Part shown: one piece after another, positions 43,461 through 52,058 of the stretch
How positions within the stretch are numbered: position 1 is the first letter of the stretch
How the letters are laid out: every line of letters starts with the position of its first letter
NCBI RefSeq assembly: GCF_009827615.1
Contig: NZ_WTYU01000001.1
Coordinates: 579,001-643,000 of the forward strand
Reading direction: 5' to 3'
DNA: 64,000 nucleotides
Origin: Allopontixanthobacter confluentis
GTDB lineage: Bacteria > Pseudomonadota > Alphaproteobacteria > Sphingomonadales > Sphingomonadaceae
Notes under the pieces: generated by a model
What the model was told of the DNA's origin: nothing
Databases searched by the model: none
What the model saw: only the letters and a program-made list of their open reading frames with translations
Program-made: the position numbers and the translations under genes

Positions 43461-44054
43461 ATGCGCGGCGACAGATTTCACGGACGATTTGAGACACAAG
43501 GGCGCCAGTGCCAGGCGCCAGACTGCTTCGAGGCGGGTGAATTTCGTGCGCCCGGCAGCCGGGCGTCCAGTTTTGACGGGCCGGGCCAGTATCGCTGGTT
43601 CTGCCTCGATCATGTGCGCGAATTCAATGCAGGATATGACTGGTTTGAAGGCATGAGCGCGGATGAGATTCTCAGCGCGCAATCGCCTGTGGCAGGGTGG
43701 GGCAGCACTGCCCGCGTGTTTCGCGCCGATGCGGTAGGCGATGCAATGCCGCGCTGGGCGGATTTCGAGGATCCGCTGGACGCCATCAATGCGCGGGCTG
43801 CGGGCATTAAATCCCGCGCGCAAACGGGCGCGCAAATGGCAATGGATGGCCGCTTTACGGCTGACGAGGCCCAGGCGCTGCAAGTGTTGGGATTGAGCGT
43901 GGAACTGGACCGGCAAAAATTGCGGCGGCGCTATTCGGAACTGGTGCGGCGTTATCATCCGGACCGCAATGGCGGCGACCGCAGCCATGAAACACGGCTG
44001 GGCCGGGTAGTGGATGCGTATCAACTGCTGAGAAAATCGCGTGCATTGAAGTAA
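43461..44054 (+). CDS. J-domain (DnaJ-like) protein
   Basis: A 197-residue protein with a C-terminal J domain (about residues 135-195) containing LRRRYSELVRRYHPDRNGGD with the HPD motif. The N-terminal part has a CQAPDCFEAGEFRAP and FCLDHVREFN cysteine/histidine pattern that may bind zinc. Such small proteins in sphingomonads and rhizobia are presumed DnaK co-chaperones; the client is unknown. It is paired divergently with bolA. Confidence 0.9.
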   Translation: MRGDRFHGRFETQGRQCQAPDCFEAGEFRAPGSRASSFDGPGQYRWFCLDHVREFNAGYDWFEGMSADEILSAQSPVAGWGSTARVFRADAVGDAMPRWADFEDPLDAINARAAGIKSRAQTGAQMAMDGRFTADEAQALQVLGLSVELDRQKLRRRYSELVRRYHPDRNGGDRSHETRLGRVVDAYQLLRKSRALK

Positions 44055-44136
44055 AGATGCGGGTCTGACTTTTCAGGTCTGAATGCACTGCGCACAAGGC
44101 TGGTTCAACCGGTTTGCCACCATTTCCCACGCCGCG

Positions 44137-44763
44137 TCATGCGTTCTGCGCTCTGGCAATCAGATCCATGTCGATGGCCTTGGCTGATTTATAGGCATCG
44201 CGCAGTCGCAGCCGCTCGGCATAGGCATGGAAGGCATCGTGTTCCGGCAGGGATTTGAACGCCAGCCCCCAATCGACCTGACTGCCGACATAGACATCCG
44301 CCATGGTGAAGCGATCACCGCAGATATAGTCGCGGCCCGCCAGCAGCTGCGCCAGCGTATCCACCGTCAGTGCAAACGTTCCAAAGCCGAGCATCCCCTG
44401 TTTTTCGGGGGCAACCTCCCACCCCATGGATTGGGCGATGATGGCCTGTTCCAGCGGGCCAGCAGCGAAAAACAGCCAGCGGTAATACGCAGCGCGTTCT
44501 TCCGGGCGCGGCGCCAGATCGGGCCCTGCAGTATCGGCAAGATAGGCACAGATGGCAGCGGCTTCGGTAATCACATGGATATGGTCGGCATGGTGGTGGA
44601 CCAATGTTGGCACTTTGCCCATCGGATTGGCATCGATCAATGATTTGGGTTTGGCGGCCCAGTCGACCAGCTCTGTCTCGTAATCGGCACCGGCTTCGTG
44701 CAGGGCCCAGCGCGCAATCTGGCCGCGCGACATGGGGTTGGTGAATAATGTATAATCAGCCAT
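44137..44763 (-). CDS. Glutathione S-transferase family protein
   Basis: A 208-residue GST: thioredoxin-like N-terminal domain (LFTNPMSRGQIARWAL, with the catalytic Ser, MGKVPTLV, TEAAAICAYLAD) and an all-helical C-terminal domain (ICGDRFTMADVYVGSQV, the N-capping box). Substrate unknown. Single gene between the J-domain gene (convergent) and the MpaB-family gene. Confidence 0.92.
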   Translation of the reverse strand: MADYTLFTNPMSRGQIARWALHEAGADYETELVDWAAKPKSLIDANPMGKVPTLVHHHADHIHVITEAAAICAYLADTAGPDLAPRPEERAAYYRWLFFAAGPLEQAIIAQSMGWEVAPEKQGMLGFGTFALTVDTLAQLLAGRDYICGDRFTMADVYVGSQVDWGLAFKSLPEHDAFHAYAERLRLRDAYKSAKAIDMDLIARAQNA

Positions 44764-44815
44764 TTCCTGCTCCTTATCAACTTTCTGGTGGCGCCTGTTA
44801 AGACTGTTTCATGCC

Positions 44816-45673
44816 TCATTGCTGGCGGAATGCCCAGCGCAGGGTGCGGCCCATCAGGCTGGTGGCAGCGCGCGCAGGCAGCCCGCCAATGCCGGGCCGC
44901 CGCAGCCCCAGCATGGCGCGGGCAAAGGCGGGCAGCAGTTCCACTGCCGATGTCCCGATGGCCTGCTGGATGGCAGCAGGCGCGCCTTCGGGTTTCTGGT
45001 TGAGCACCAGCTGCGCAATTTCGCTGGCTTGCGGCGACGCACGCAAATGATGGCGCATGTCCCGCATCATCTGTTCCGCTTCATGGCGGGTTTCCGGCAC
45101 CGGACTGGCGCCCAGCTTGCGGGCAATCACGGCAAACTGGCGGAAATATTCATCCTGTTCCGCAAGCGGCATCTGGGGCCTGACATAATGGAGATAGGCT
45201 TCCAGAAAGCTGGTGGCTTCAGCCAGATGGACAAAGGCCAGCGTTGCCGGGTCTGTCGCCGAATATGGCGTGCCGCCCGGCAGGGTGCCGCGGACTTTCG
45301 TGTGGATGCGATTGACCCTGGCGATGGTTTTTTCCGCTTCCTGCGCATCGCCGAATGTCGTGACCGCGATGAAGCGGGCAGTGCGGCGCAGGCGGCCATG
45401 CATGTCAGTGCGGAAATCCGAATGGTCGAGCACCCCTTGCAAGGCGTGGGGGTGCAACATCTGCAGCAGTAAGCCGCGCACCCCGCCGACCATCATGGAC
45501 GTAACATCGGCATGGACCATGCGAATCGGCGAATCGCGTTCAAACAGGGCGTTGTCTGATGGCGGGACCGGTTTCTGGCCGCTCTCAATATCGTTGAAAA
45601 CGGCGCGCACACGGCCAACCAGCTGCGCGCGAAGCATGTCGGAAGGGCGGCCAGTGAAGCGGGGTGATGGCAT
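44816..45673 (-). CDS. Oxygenase MpaB family protein (DUF2236)
   Basis: A 285-residue protein of the MpaB/DUF2236 family, which includes a fungal oxygenase of mycophenolic acid synthesis and bacterial latex-clearing proteins. Motifs include MMVGGVRGLLLQMLHPHALQ, RTARFIAVTTFGD and TLAFVHLAEATSF, with histidines that could hold heme. No Tat or Sec signal is apparent. The 52-base gap before the GST gene on the same strand suggests possible co-transcription. Substrate unknown. Confidence 0.87.
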   Translation of the reverse strand: MPSPRFTGRPSDMLRAQLVGRVRAVFNDIESGQKPVPPSDNALFERDSPIRMVHADVTSMMVGGVRGLLLQMLHPHALQGVLDHSDFRTDMHGRLRRTARFIAVTTFGDAQEAEKTIARVNRIHTKVRGTLPGGTPYSATDPATLAFVHLAEATSFLEAYLHYVRPQMPLAEQDEYFRQFAVIARKLGASPVPETRHEAEQMMRDMRHHLRASPQASEIAQLVLNQKPEGAPAAIQQAIGTSAVELLPAFARAMLGLRRPGIGGLPARAATSLMGRTLRWAFRQQ

Positions 45674-45764
45674 ACACTGTCAATATAGGGTTTTGCTGCG
45701 TGAATGAAATGTTCGGTTACGGTCCCTTGCAGGCAAACGCGCGCGCGGCTAGGCATCCTGCACA

Positions 45765-46754
45765 ATGAACGAAACGACCAAGAGCTTCGAGCCTTCCAGC
45801 AAAACCGTCCTCGCCGCACCTGACAAGCAGGTCAGCGTGCGCGAGATGTTCGGCATCGACACCGACATGATGGTTCCGGCCTTTTCCGAAACCGATGAAC
45901 GCGTGCCGGATTTTGACGCCAGCTATGTGTTTGACCCGGATACCACGCTGGCGATCCTCGCAGGCTTTGCCTTCAACCGGCGGGTGATGGTGCAGGGCTA
46001 TCACGGCACCGGCAAATCCACCCATATCGAACAGGTGGCCGCACGGCTGAACTGGCCGTGTATCCGCATCAATCTTGACGCGCATATCAGCCGCATCGAT
46101 CTGGTTGGCCGCGATGCCATCGTCCTGCGTGATGGTTTGCAGGTCACCGAATTTCGCGAAGGATTGCTGCCCTGGGCATTGCAGCATCCGGTTGCGCTGG
46201 TGTTTGACGAATATGACGCGGGCCGCCCTGACGTGATGTTCGTTATCCAGCGCGTGCTGGAAACAGAGGGCAAGCTGACCCTGCTTGACCAGAACCGCGT
46301 TATCCGCCCGGATCCAAACTTTCGCCTGTTTGCCACGGCAAACACGGTGGGCCTGGGCGATACCAGCGGGCTGTATCACGGCACGCAGGCCATCAACCAG
46401 GGGCAGATGGACCGCTGGAATATCGTGGTTGGCCTGAATTACCTGCCGGCCGAAACCGAACAGAAAATCGTTCTCGCAAAATCCCCGCAGACCGGCGAAA
46501 AAGCCGTGGCGGACATGATCAAAGTGGCAGACCTGACGCGTCAGGGCTTTATGAACGGGGATATTTCCACGGTGATGAGCCCGCGCACGGTCATCACCTG
46601 GGCGCAAAATGCGGATATTTTCAAGGATATCGGCTTTGCGTTCCGGTTGAGCTTCCTCAACAAATGTGACGAAGCGGAACGGATGCTGGTGGCAGAATAT
46701 TACCAGCGTGTATTCGGCACCGAATTGCCGGAAAGCGTTGTTTCCAAGGTCTGA
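45765..46754 (+). CDS. cobS: CobS-like AAA+ ATPase (cobaltochelatase subunit)
   Basis: A 329-residue protein matching CobS, the ATPase subunit of the aerobic cobaltochelatase. It carries the Walker [16 protein letters not shown], Walker [31 protein letters not shown] (sensor) and a conserved N-terminal [15 protein letters not shown]. The partner cobT, which normally follows, is absent: a penicillin-binding protein comes next. Either cobT is elsewhere or this is a CobS-like MoxR-type ATPase. No other cobalamin gene is in the window. Confidence 0.9.
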   Translation: MNETTKSFEPSSKTVLAAPDKQVSVREMFGIDTDMMVPAFSETDERVPDFDASYVFDPDTTLAILAGFAFNRRVMVQGYHGTGKSTHIEQVAARLNWPCIRINLDAHISRIDLVGRDAIVLRDGLQVTEFREGLLPWALQHPVALVFDEYDAGRPDVMFVIQRVLETEGKLTLLDQNRVIRPDPNFRLFATANTVGLGDTSGLYHGTQAINQGQMDRWNIVVGLNYLPAETEQKIVLAKSPQTGEKAVADMIKVADLTRQGFMNGDISTVMSPRTVITWAQNADIFKDIGFAFRLSFLNKCDEAERMLVAEYYQRVFGTELPESVVSKV

Positions 46755-46803
46755 TGCTGCTTCGGCGCGCCTTTGGGACAGGCAAGAAATCACTCGCTTT
46801 TGC

Positions 46804-46823
46804 TGTATTATTTTAATAATACA
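46804..46823. promoter_or_regulatory. 20-bp perfect palindrome immediately upstream of the PBP gene
   Basis: TGTATTATT, TT, AATAATACA: 9-bp half sites with a 2-base centre. It is much more AT-rich than its surroundings and ends 7 bases before the ATG of the penicillin-binding protein, covering its expected ribosome site. Operator for a repressor or a translation-masking hairpin are possibilities. Confidence 0.55.
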
Positions 46824-46830
46824 CTGACGG

Positions 46831-48963
46831 ATGATCGGCAAGATACTCAGAGGATTGAAGGGCGATGCCCATCGTTCCGCGCCTGACCGGCGCGGCCCGA
46901 ACCACTATTTTTCGCTGCAGGACCCCTATGGCGACAGGTGGGATGATGACGATCCCGATTATACCGATTATGATGCTGGCAACGCATTTGCGCCAGCAGC
47001 GCCACCAGCGGCGCGCAAACGCACCCGCTGGTGGTGGTTCAGCCGCGCGGTGGCCGCATTTCTATTCCTGCTGATGCTGATGGCAGCGTGGCTGGCCATT
47101 ACCGCGCCGCTGTCCAAGTCCCTTGAACCGATTGCGCCGCCCCAGATTACCCTGCTGTCTGCCAATGGCACGCCCATTGCCCGCAACGGCGCGATCATTG
47201 CTGCGCCGGTCGATACCGAAAAACTGCCTGACCATGTGGTGGACGCCTTTCTTGCCATCGAAGACCGGCGGTTTTTCACCCATTGGGGCGTTGACCCGCG
47301 CGGGCTGGCCCGGGCTGCATTGTCGAATGTAACCGGCGGATCGACGCAGGGGGGCAGCACCATCACCCAGCAGCTTGCCAAATTCACTTTCCTGACCCCG
47401 GAAAGAAGCATGACGCGCAAGGCGCGCGAAATGCTGATCGCTTTCTGGCTGGAAGCATGGCTGACCAAGGATGAAATCCTCGAACGCTATCTGTCCAACA
47501 CCTATTTTGGCGATAATGTTTACGGTCTGCGGGCAGCATCGCTCCATTATTTCTATCGCCAGCCGGAAAATCTGACTCTCGGGCAGGCCGCGATGCTGGC
47601 GGGGCTGGTGCAGGCACCATCGCGCTTTGCCCCCACCCGCCATTATGACCGTGCGGAAAAACGCATGAAAATGGTGGTCAACGCCATGGTCGCAGGCAAA
47701 TTCATCACCGATGCTGAAGCCCGCACCATTCGCAGGCCGGGGCTGGATGTGCGCACCCGCAACACGTTGCCCACTGGTACCTATTTTGCCGATTGGGCTT
47801 TGCCGGAAGCGCGCAAGATGGCCGGCGCCAATTATTCCAGCCAGACATATACCACCACGCTGGATGCGCGCCTGCAGGGTATTGCCAGCGGCGTGATCAA
47901 CCGCGCCGGGCTGGGCGGGGCGCAGGTGGCGCTGGTGGCGATGCGGCCCAATGGCGATGTGGTGGCGATGATTGGCGGCAAGGATTACCGCAAGTCGCCG
48001 TTTAACCGCGCCACCCAGGCCAAGCGGCAACCGGGTTCCACATTCAAGCTGTTTGTCTGGCTGACAGCGCTGGATGCCGGCATGAACCCTGATGATCTGA
48101 TTGACAATCGCGCCTTTGAAAAAGGCAGCTACCAGCCGCGCAATGCCAGCGGGCGATATTCGCAATCAATCACGCTGAAGGACGCTTTTGCGCGGTCCAG
48201 CAATGTGGCGGCGGTGCGCCTGTTCAACCAGCTGGGCGACAAGGCCATTATCCGCACGGCGCGCGATTTTGGCATCAGATCGCCGCTGGCGGAAGGCGAC
48301 CCAAGCCTGGCGCTGGGCACTTCCACGGTTACGCTGCTGGAATTGACGGCGGCCTATGCCGGCGTTGCTGCCAATGAATTCCCGGTGATACCGCGCGCTT
48401 TTCCGGCTGAAGAAAAGGGCTGGTTTGACTGGATGTGGAACTCAAAAAGCAGCCTTTCATCCTCAGAGCACAAGGCCATGCAGGGTATGCTGCGTAGCGT
48501 CATCAACAGCGGCACGGGCCGCGCCGCCATGCTGACCATCCCCAATTATGGCAAGACCGGCACCAGTCAGGACAATCGTGATGCCCTGTTTATCGGTTAT
48601 GCGGGTGATCTGGTGGTGGGCGTGTGGATTGGCAATGATGACAATACGCCGCTCGCCGGCGTGAGTGGCGGCGGGCTGCCCGCCAAAATCTGGGCAAATT
48701 TCATGCGCCAGGCGCAGAATGTCCCTGTGCGCAGGCAGAACCGCGGCAATGTCGATCCTGCCGGGCCAATCCAGCCGCTGGATGTGCCTGATGTCGGCGA
48801 TATTCCCATTGGCGACAATGGCACGCGCCTCAAGATAGAAGACGGGACAGGGCTGACCATCTCCACCGATATCAATGGTATGCCGGTCGATATCCGGCTG
48901 GATGATCGGGGCGTTCGCGTGGAACCGGTGCCGCCACCGCCGCCGCCGCCGCCTGAATTCTGA
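46831..48963 (+). CDS. Class A penicillin-binding protein (PBP1a family)
   Basis: A 710-residue bifunctional peptidoglycan synthase. After a charged cytosolic N-terminus and one membrane helix (about residues 70-90), the glycosyltransferase 51 domain has EDRRFFTHWGVDP and GGSTITQQLAK, and the transpeptidase domain has PGSTFK (active Ser about 402), SSN and KTGTS. The C-terminus is a proline run (PPPPPPPPEF). It lies downstream of cobS with no clear link. No usual ribosome site: the palindrome at 46804 is in that place. Confidence 0.94.
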   Translation: MIGKILRGLKGDAHRSAPDRRGPNHYFSLQDPYGDRWDDDDPDYTDYDAGNAFAPAAPPAARKRTRWWWFSRAVAAFLFLLMLMAAWLAITAPLSKSLEPIAPPQITLLSANGTPIARNGAIIAAPVDTEKLPDHVVDAFLAIEDRRFFTHWGVDPRGLARAALSNVTGGSTQGGSTITQQLAKFTFLTPERSMTRKAREMLIAFWLEAWLTKDEILERYLSNTYFGDNVYGLRAASLHYFYRQPENLTLGQAAMLAGLVQAPSRFAPTRHYDRAEKRMKMVVNAMVAGKFITDAEARTIRRPGLDVRTRNTLPTGTYFADWALPEARKMAGANYSSQTYTTTLDARLQGIASGVINRAGLGGAQVALVAMRPNGDVVAMIGGKDYRKSPFNRATQAKRQPGSTFKLFVWLTALDAGMNPDDLIDNRAFEKGSYQPRNASGRYSQSITLKDAFARSSNVAAVRLFNQLGDKAIIRTARDFGIRSPLAEGDPSLALGTSTVTLLELTAAYAGVAANEFPVIPRAFPAEEKGWFDWMWNSKSSLSSSEHKAMQGMLRSVINSGTGRAAMLTIPNYGKTGTSQDNRDALFIGYAGDLVVGVWIGNDDNTPLAGVSGGGLPAKIWANFMRQAQNVPVRRQNRGNVDPAGPIQPLDVPDVGDIPIGDNGTRLKIEDGTGLTISTDINGMPVDIRLDDRGVRVEPVPPPPPPPPEF

Positions 48964-48969
48964 ACGGGT

Positions 48970-49380
48970 TCAGCGGTCTTCGTCAGTCATGAAAATATTC
49001 ATGATGGCCGTGGCAATCGGCCGGTCGCGGTCGTCCTGCCATGCTTCTACGGCAATATTGGCGTTGCGCCGCCCCAGCTTGGTAATCCGGCCCTTGGCAT
49101 AGGTGGGGCGCTGTTTGCCGGCCGACAGGAACTGCACGGTAATGTTGATCGGCTTCAGCCGGTGCTTGCGGCCCAGCCGGGCCAGTTCATTGCGTAATAT
49201 GGCATAGGCTGCGGTTTCCAGCAGCCCGCTGGTCGCGCCGCCATGCAAATGCCCCGGCCGCCCTTCCACTTCGCCGCCAAAATCAAACATCAGCACAGGC
49301 GCGCCATGTTCCTCGTCATGAACGGTAATGCCCAGCGAACGGGCATAGGGCGTCAGCCCAGCCTTGCCTGCGTCAGACAT
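48970..49380 (-). CDS. PaaI-family hotdog thioesterase (second of pair)
   Basis: A 136-residue single-hotdog protein with PGHLHGGATSGLLETAAYA, the Gly-rich helix start typical of PaaI thioesterases, and LKPINITVQFLSAG. Acts on acyl-CoA substrates of unknown identity. The ATG at 49380 lies in the end of the neighbouring thioesterase (8-base overlap), so the two are one unit of related proteins. Confidence 0.88.
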   Translation of the reverse strand: MSDAGKAGLTPYARSLGITVHDEEHGAPVLMFDFGGEVEGRPGHLHGGATSGLLETAAYAILRNELARLGRKHRLKPINITVQFLSAGKQRPTYAKGRITKLGRRNANIAVEAWQDDRDRPIATAIMNIFMTDEDR

Positions 49381-49852
49381 TGCGCGGGTCTCCGCCGATG
49401 GACATGAACACGCCGGCAATGTGCGCCACCGGATCATCCGGATCGCCATCATGGGCAAAGCCGCGCACGAAGGCGGCAGACCGGGTCAGCCGGTAACATT
49501 CCGCATGGCCGAATACGGCTGCGCGTTCGCGGGCAGGGCGCTGGTAATCCACGCGCAGATCCAGCGTGGCAATGGCGTTGAACCCGCCCATCTTCGTCCA
49601 GATGCACAGGCCCGATGCCATGTCCATCAGGCTGATGATCGGGCCGGATGCCAGCACTTCATGGTCATCCTCGCCCAGCAGATCTTCACGCCATGGCAGT
49701 TTGAGTTCCACCCAGTCGGCGCCGTGGCCGCAATATTCCAGGCCCAGCCACCCGGCATGGCCGTGGGACAGCAGCATGGGCGCAGCGCGGCTGGGATCGA
49801 AGCGGTTGGGATTGGAGCGGCCGGGTTCGGGATGTTTGGTCTGATCAGCCAT
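49373..49852 (-). CDS. PaaI-family hotdog thioesterase (first of pair)
   Basis: A 159-residue single-hotdog protein: HGHAGWLGLEYCGHG, SGPIISLMDMASGLCIW (the Asp/helix position) and ATLDLRVDYQRPA. It precedes another hotdog gene with an 8-base overlap and may form a heteromer with it. The first gene of this pair is divergent from the three-gene cassette starting at 49971, leaving only 118 bases for both promoters. Confidence 0.88.
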   Translation of the reverse strand: MADQTKHPEPGRSNPNRFDPSRAAPMLLSHGHAGWLGLEYCGHGADWVELKLPWREDLLGEDDHEVLASGPIISLMDMASGLCIWTKMGGFNAIATLDLRVDYQRPARERAAVFGHAECYRLTRSAAFVRGFAHDGDPDDPVAHIAGVFMSIGGDPRNV

Positions 49853-49970
49853 GCCGGTCCTGTGCGGGCAGGCTGGATGCTTTTCAATCTTTTAATTTCA
49901 CCTGAGGCACGCGGACCGCCAGCACCCCCTGCATGGCGCGCAGTCTGTTCGCCAAGCCAGGAGAAATTTC

Positions 49971-50147
49971 ATGAATTTACCGTCGCTGTCGCTGCCCAGC
50001 ATCGACCTGTCATCCCTGCCTGATCTTGACCGGCTGACCGGCACGTTCGGCAGCCTGTCCGACGCTGCAGTTGCCTCGACCGATGACCGCGTAGTGGTCA
50101 TCATGGTCTATGTTTACGACTTGATCCCGCCCGAAGCCCTGCTCTGA
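49971..50147 (+). CDS. Small 58-residue peptide, candidate precursor of a modified peptide
   Basis: A short gene with a near-perfect ribosome site (AGGAG, seven bases before the ATG). The product begins MNLPSLSLPSIDLSSLPD, continues LDRLTGTFGSLSDAAV, then ASTDDR and a very hydrophobic tail VVVIMVYVYDLIPPEALL. There is no Sec cleavage site. The N-terminal 40 residues are polar and repetitive in Leu/Ser/Pro/Asp, and the last 18 carry two Tyr and a Met. That split is like a leader and core of a ribosomally made modified peptide. The TGA stop is followed in the same frame, after five codons, by the ATG of the next gene. Function unknown. Confidence 0.7.
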   Translation: MNLPSLSLPSIDLSSLPDLDRLTGTFGSLSDAAVASTDDRVVVIMVYVYDLIPPEALL

Positions 50148-50162
50148 AGCGATCGGGTTTTT

Positions 50163-51134
50163 ATGCGTATCGACCCTATCGTGCGCGCGCTGCGGAGCGA
50201 GCCTGCTCCGCAGCGCAAGGCGCAGACCCAATTGCTGAAGGCCCGATCTCAATGGCAGAAAAGCGACCGTAACCGCGCGATTCTTGCCGATCTGACCAAA
50301 TATGGCAGCGGGTGCGATTTGCGGGATTGTGCCAGTCTGGACGCCCTTTTTTCCCACGTTGGCCCGGCCCGTATTTTTGCCGCATCACTGGAAAACACGC
50401 TCGTTCCCGTGCTGGCGGAGCATCCGCTGGGCCATGTGCCTTTCCGTCATCAATATGCAGGTTCCATGGCCATCATCCAGATCGCCGCACACGCCAGCGC
50501 GGCCTTGTCACTGGTGCTGTATGAACAGACAGACACTGCGGCATTGCCGACAACGGTTTGCTTTACAGATAGCGACCGGCACGAGATGGCACTGGCAGGA
50601 TCGGCGCACATGCAGCATGTGTGCTGGACTGCGGCAAGTGAAGTAGATGCCAAGCTCAGCAGCCGCCCTTTTGTGTTCGCCAAGGGAGACGCCCTTTCGC
50701 TGGCGGGCATCCACGAGACCAAACAAGTGCTGCAGGTGGATGGGAGCCTGGTGGTGCTACGCCTCAGCCGGACCGCGCCTACGCCCCTGCCAAGCGTCGA
50801 ATTTCGCCTGTCTGATGGTGCGCTGGTGCATCAGGCATCGGGGGACAGGCGGGATAGCCGCCATGAACTGATGCTGGCCCTGCTGGGGAAGATGGGGCGC
50901 GTGGATGCAGCGCCTGTATTGGCTGAAATGACTGTTAACGGCAGCGATGCTCTGCGCTGGCAGGCGCTGCGGGAATGTCTGGCGCTGAATACAGCTTCCG
51001 GCTTTGCCGCGCTTTCGGCTCTGTCGCGCAAGCCGGGCGACAGTCTGGCCGCAGATGCAGCAGCGCTGAAACACGCGCTGGTTACCGCGCATCCCGCTCT
51101 TGCCCGGATGGAGGCTGAATTTTGCCCCGTGTAA
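50163..51134 (+). CDS. Uncharacterised cupin-like protein A (323 aa), degenerate paralogue of the next gene
   Basis: A 323-residue protein I do not recognise. The middle is beta-rich (about 70-210): FRHQYAGSMAIIQIAAH, VLYEQTD, KGDALSLAGIHETKQVL and LVVLRLSR; the last ~100 residues look helical, HEAT-like (LMLALLGKMGRVDAAPVLAEM). This layout and the KGDALSLAGIHE segment mirror the next protein (QGKLMLYRAHLD), but the HDH pair is reduced to one His (FRHQ), so it may be a non-catalytic partner. The ATG at 50163 has no clear ribosome site and is probably coupled to the peptide gene 15 bases upstream. Its stop overlaps the next gene by 13 bases. Confidence 0.7.
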   Translation: MRIDPIVRALRSEPAPQRKAQTQLLKARSQWQKSDRNRAILADLTKYGSGCDLRDCASLDALFSHVGPARIFAASLENTLVPVLAEHPLGHVPFRHQYAGSMAIIQIAAHASAALSLVLYEQTDTAALPTTVCFTDSDRHEMALAGSAHMQHVCWTAASEVDAKLSSRPFVFAKGDALSLAGIHETKQVLQVDGSLVVLRLSRTAPTPLPSVEFRLSDGALVHQASGDRRDSRHELMLALLGKMGRVDAAPVLAEMTVNGSDALRWQALRECLALNTASGFAALSALSRKPGDSLAADAAALKHALVTAHPALARMEAEFCPV

Positions 51135-52033
51135 TTGGCTGCGATATGACTGATAGCTCCACAGTGGAAGAATGTGTCGAGGCCATCGCTGCGGCAGGTT
51201 TTGACAGCCGCGATGATGGGAGCGTGGATCATGCGGCGCACTGGCTGCAACGGCTTGGCAATAACCAGCACTTTCTGGGCGATCTGATGGTGCGCGAATT
51301 GCAGCAGCGGCATTGCACAGCGTCTGATGGCAGCGCCTATGGGGCGCAGGCCATCATCCTCTCATCGGCGCGGGACGGCTTTTTCCTGCGGGCCAATATC
51401 TGGCCATCAAAGACGGATCATGCCTACCGCGCCAGCGGCGCCTCCAGCTTTGTGTACGAACTGCCGCATGACCATAATTTCAGCTTCCTTACCTATGGCT
51501 ATTTCGGGCCGGGCTATGTCAGCGATTATTATGAGTATGACTATGAAAATGTCGCCGGTTTCCGCGGTGAAACCGCAGGGCTGCGCTTTGTCGAGCGAAG
51601 CGCGCTGACGCAGGGCAAGCTGATGCTTTATCGCGCCCATCTGGATGTTCACAGCCAGTTACCGCCTGCCAGCATGTCGGTCTCACTCAACGTCATGGGG
51701 ATTGATGATGCGCAAGGGTGGCATGACCAATACGGGTTTGACCCTTCAACGGACCGGATCACTGCAATCCTCAATCCCACATCAACGGAGACTTTTCTGC
51801 GGGTGATGGTGGGGCTGGGCAGTGACGAGGCAATGGATCTTGCGGCCAGCTTCGGCCAGCACCACCCCAGCGACCGCTTGCGGCTGGCCAGTTTTGAAGC
51901 GCGTGCGCTGTTGCTGGATACTGCCGAAAAAGACGCTTTATGGCGCGAGGCTGAAATGAGTGGCAGCCGCATGGTGGCACAGGAAGCGCGGCTGCGAAGG
52001 GCAGAACTGTGCGGGCAAGGCGAATGGGTCTGA
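51122..52033 (+). CDS. Uncharacterised three-histidine cupin-like protein B (303 aa)
   Basis: A 303-residue protein with a cupin-like centre: FVYELPHDHNFSFLTYGYF carries an HDH pair, a later segment has YRAHLDVHSQLPP and SMSVSLNVMG. This is the spacing and neighbourhood of the three-His iron site in thiol dioxygenases such as cysteine dioxygenase (HxH, then H before a PAVSLHLY-like strand). A Tyr-rich loop (SDYYEYDYEN) follows HDH. The C-terminal third is helical. A TTG start at 51122 was chosen because GGAGG lies exactly seven bases upstream, inside gene A; ATG 51146 is the alternative. Likely an oxidative enzyme; substrate inferred to be the small peptide. Function not established. Confidence 0.72.
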   Translation: MPRVIGCDMTDSSTVEECVEAIAAAGFDSRDDGSVDHAAHWLQRLGNNQHFLGDLMVRELQQRHCTASDGSAYGAQAIILSSARDGFFLRANIWPSKTDHAYRASGASSFVYELPHDHNFSFLTYGYFGPGYVSDYYEYDYENVAGFRGETAGLRFVERSALTQGKLMLYRAHLDVHSQLPPASMSVSLNVMGIDDAQGWHDQYGFDPSTDRITAILNPTSTETFLRVMVGLGSDEAMDLAASFGQHHPSDRLRLASFEARALLLDTAEKDALWREAEMSGSRMVAQEARLRRAELCGQGEWV

Positions 52034-52058
52034 GGGCATCCTCACACCGGGCGAAAGA

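Noticed and set aside
45717-46841. 374-codon minus-strand frame opposite cobS
   Set aside because: Antisense shadow of a conserved AAA+ gene, low-complexity composition and no start signal.
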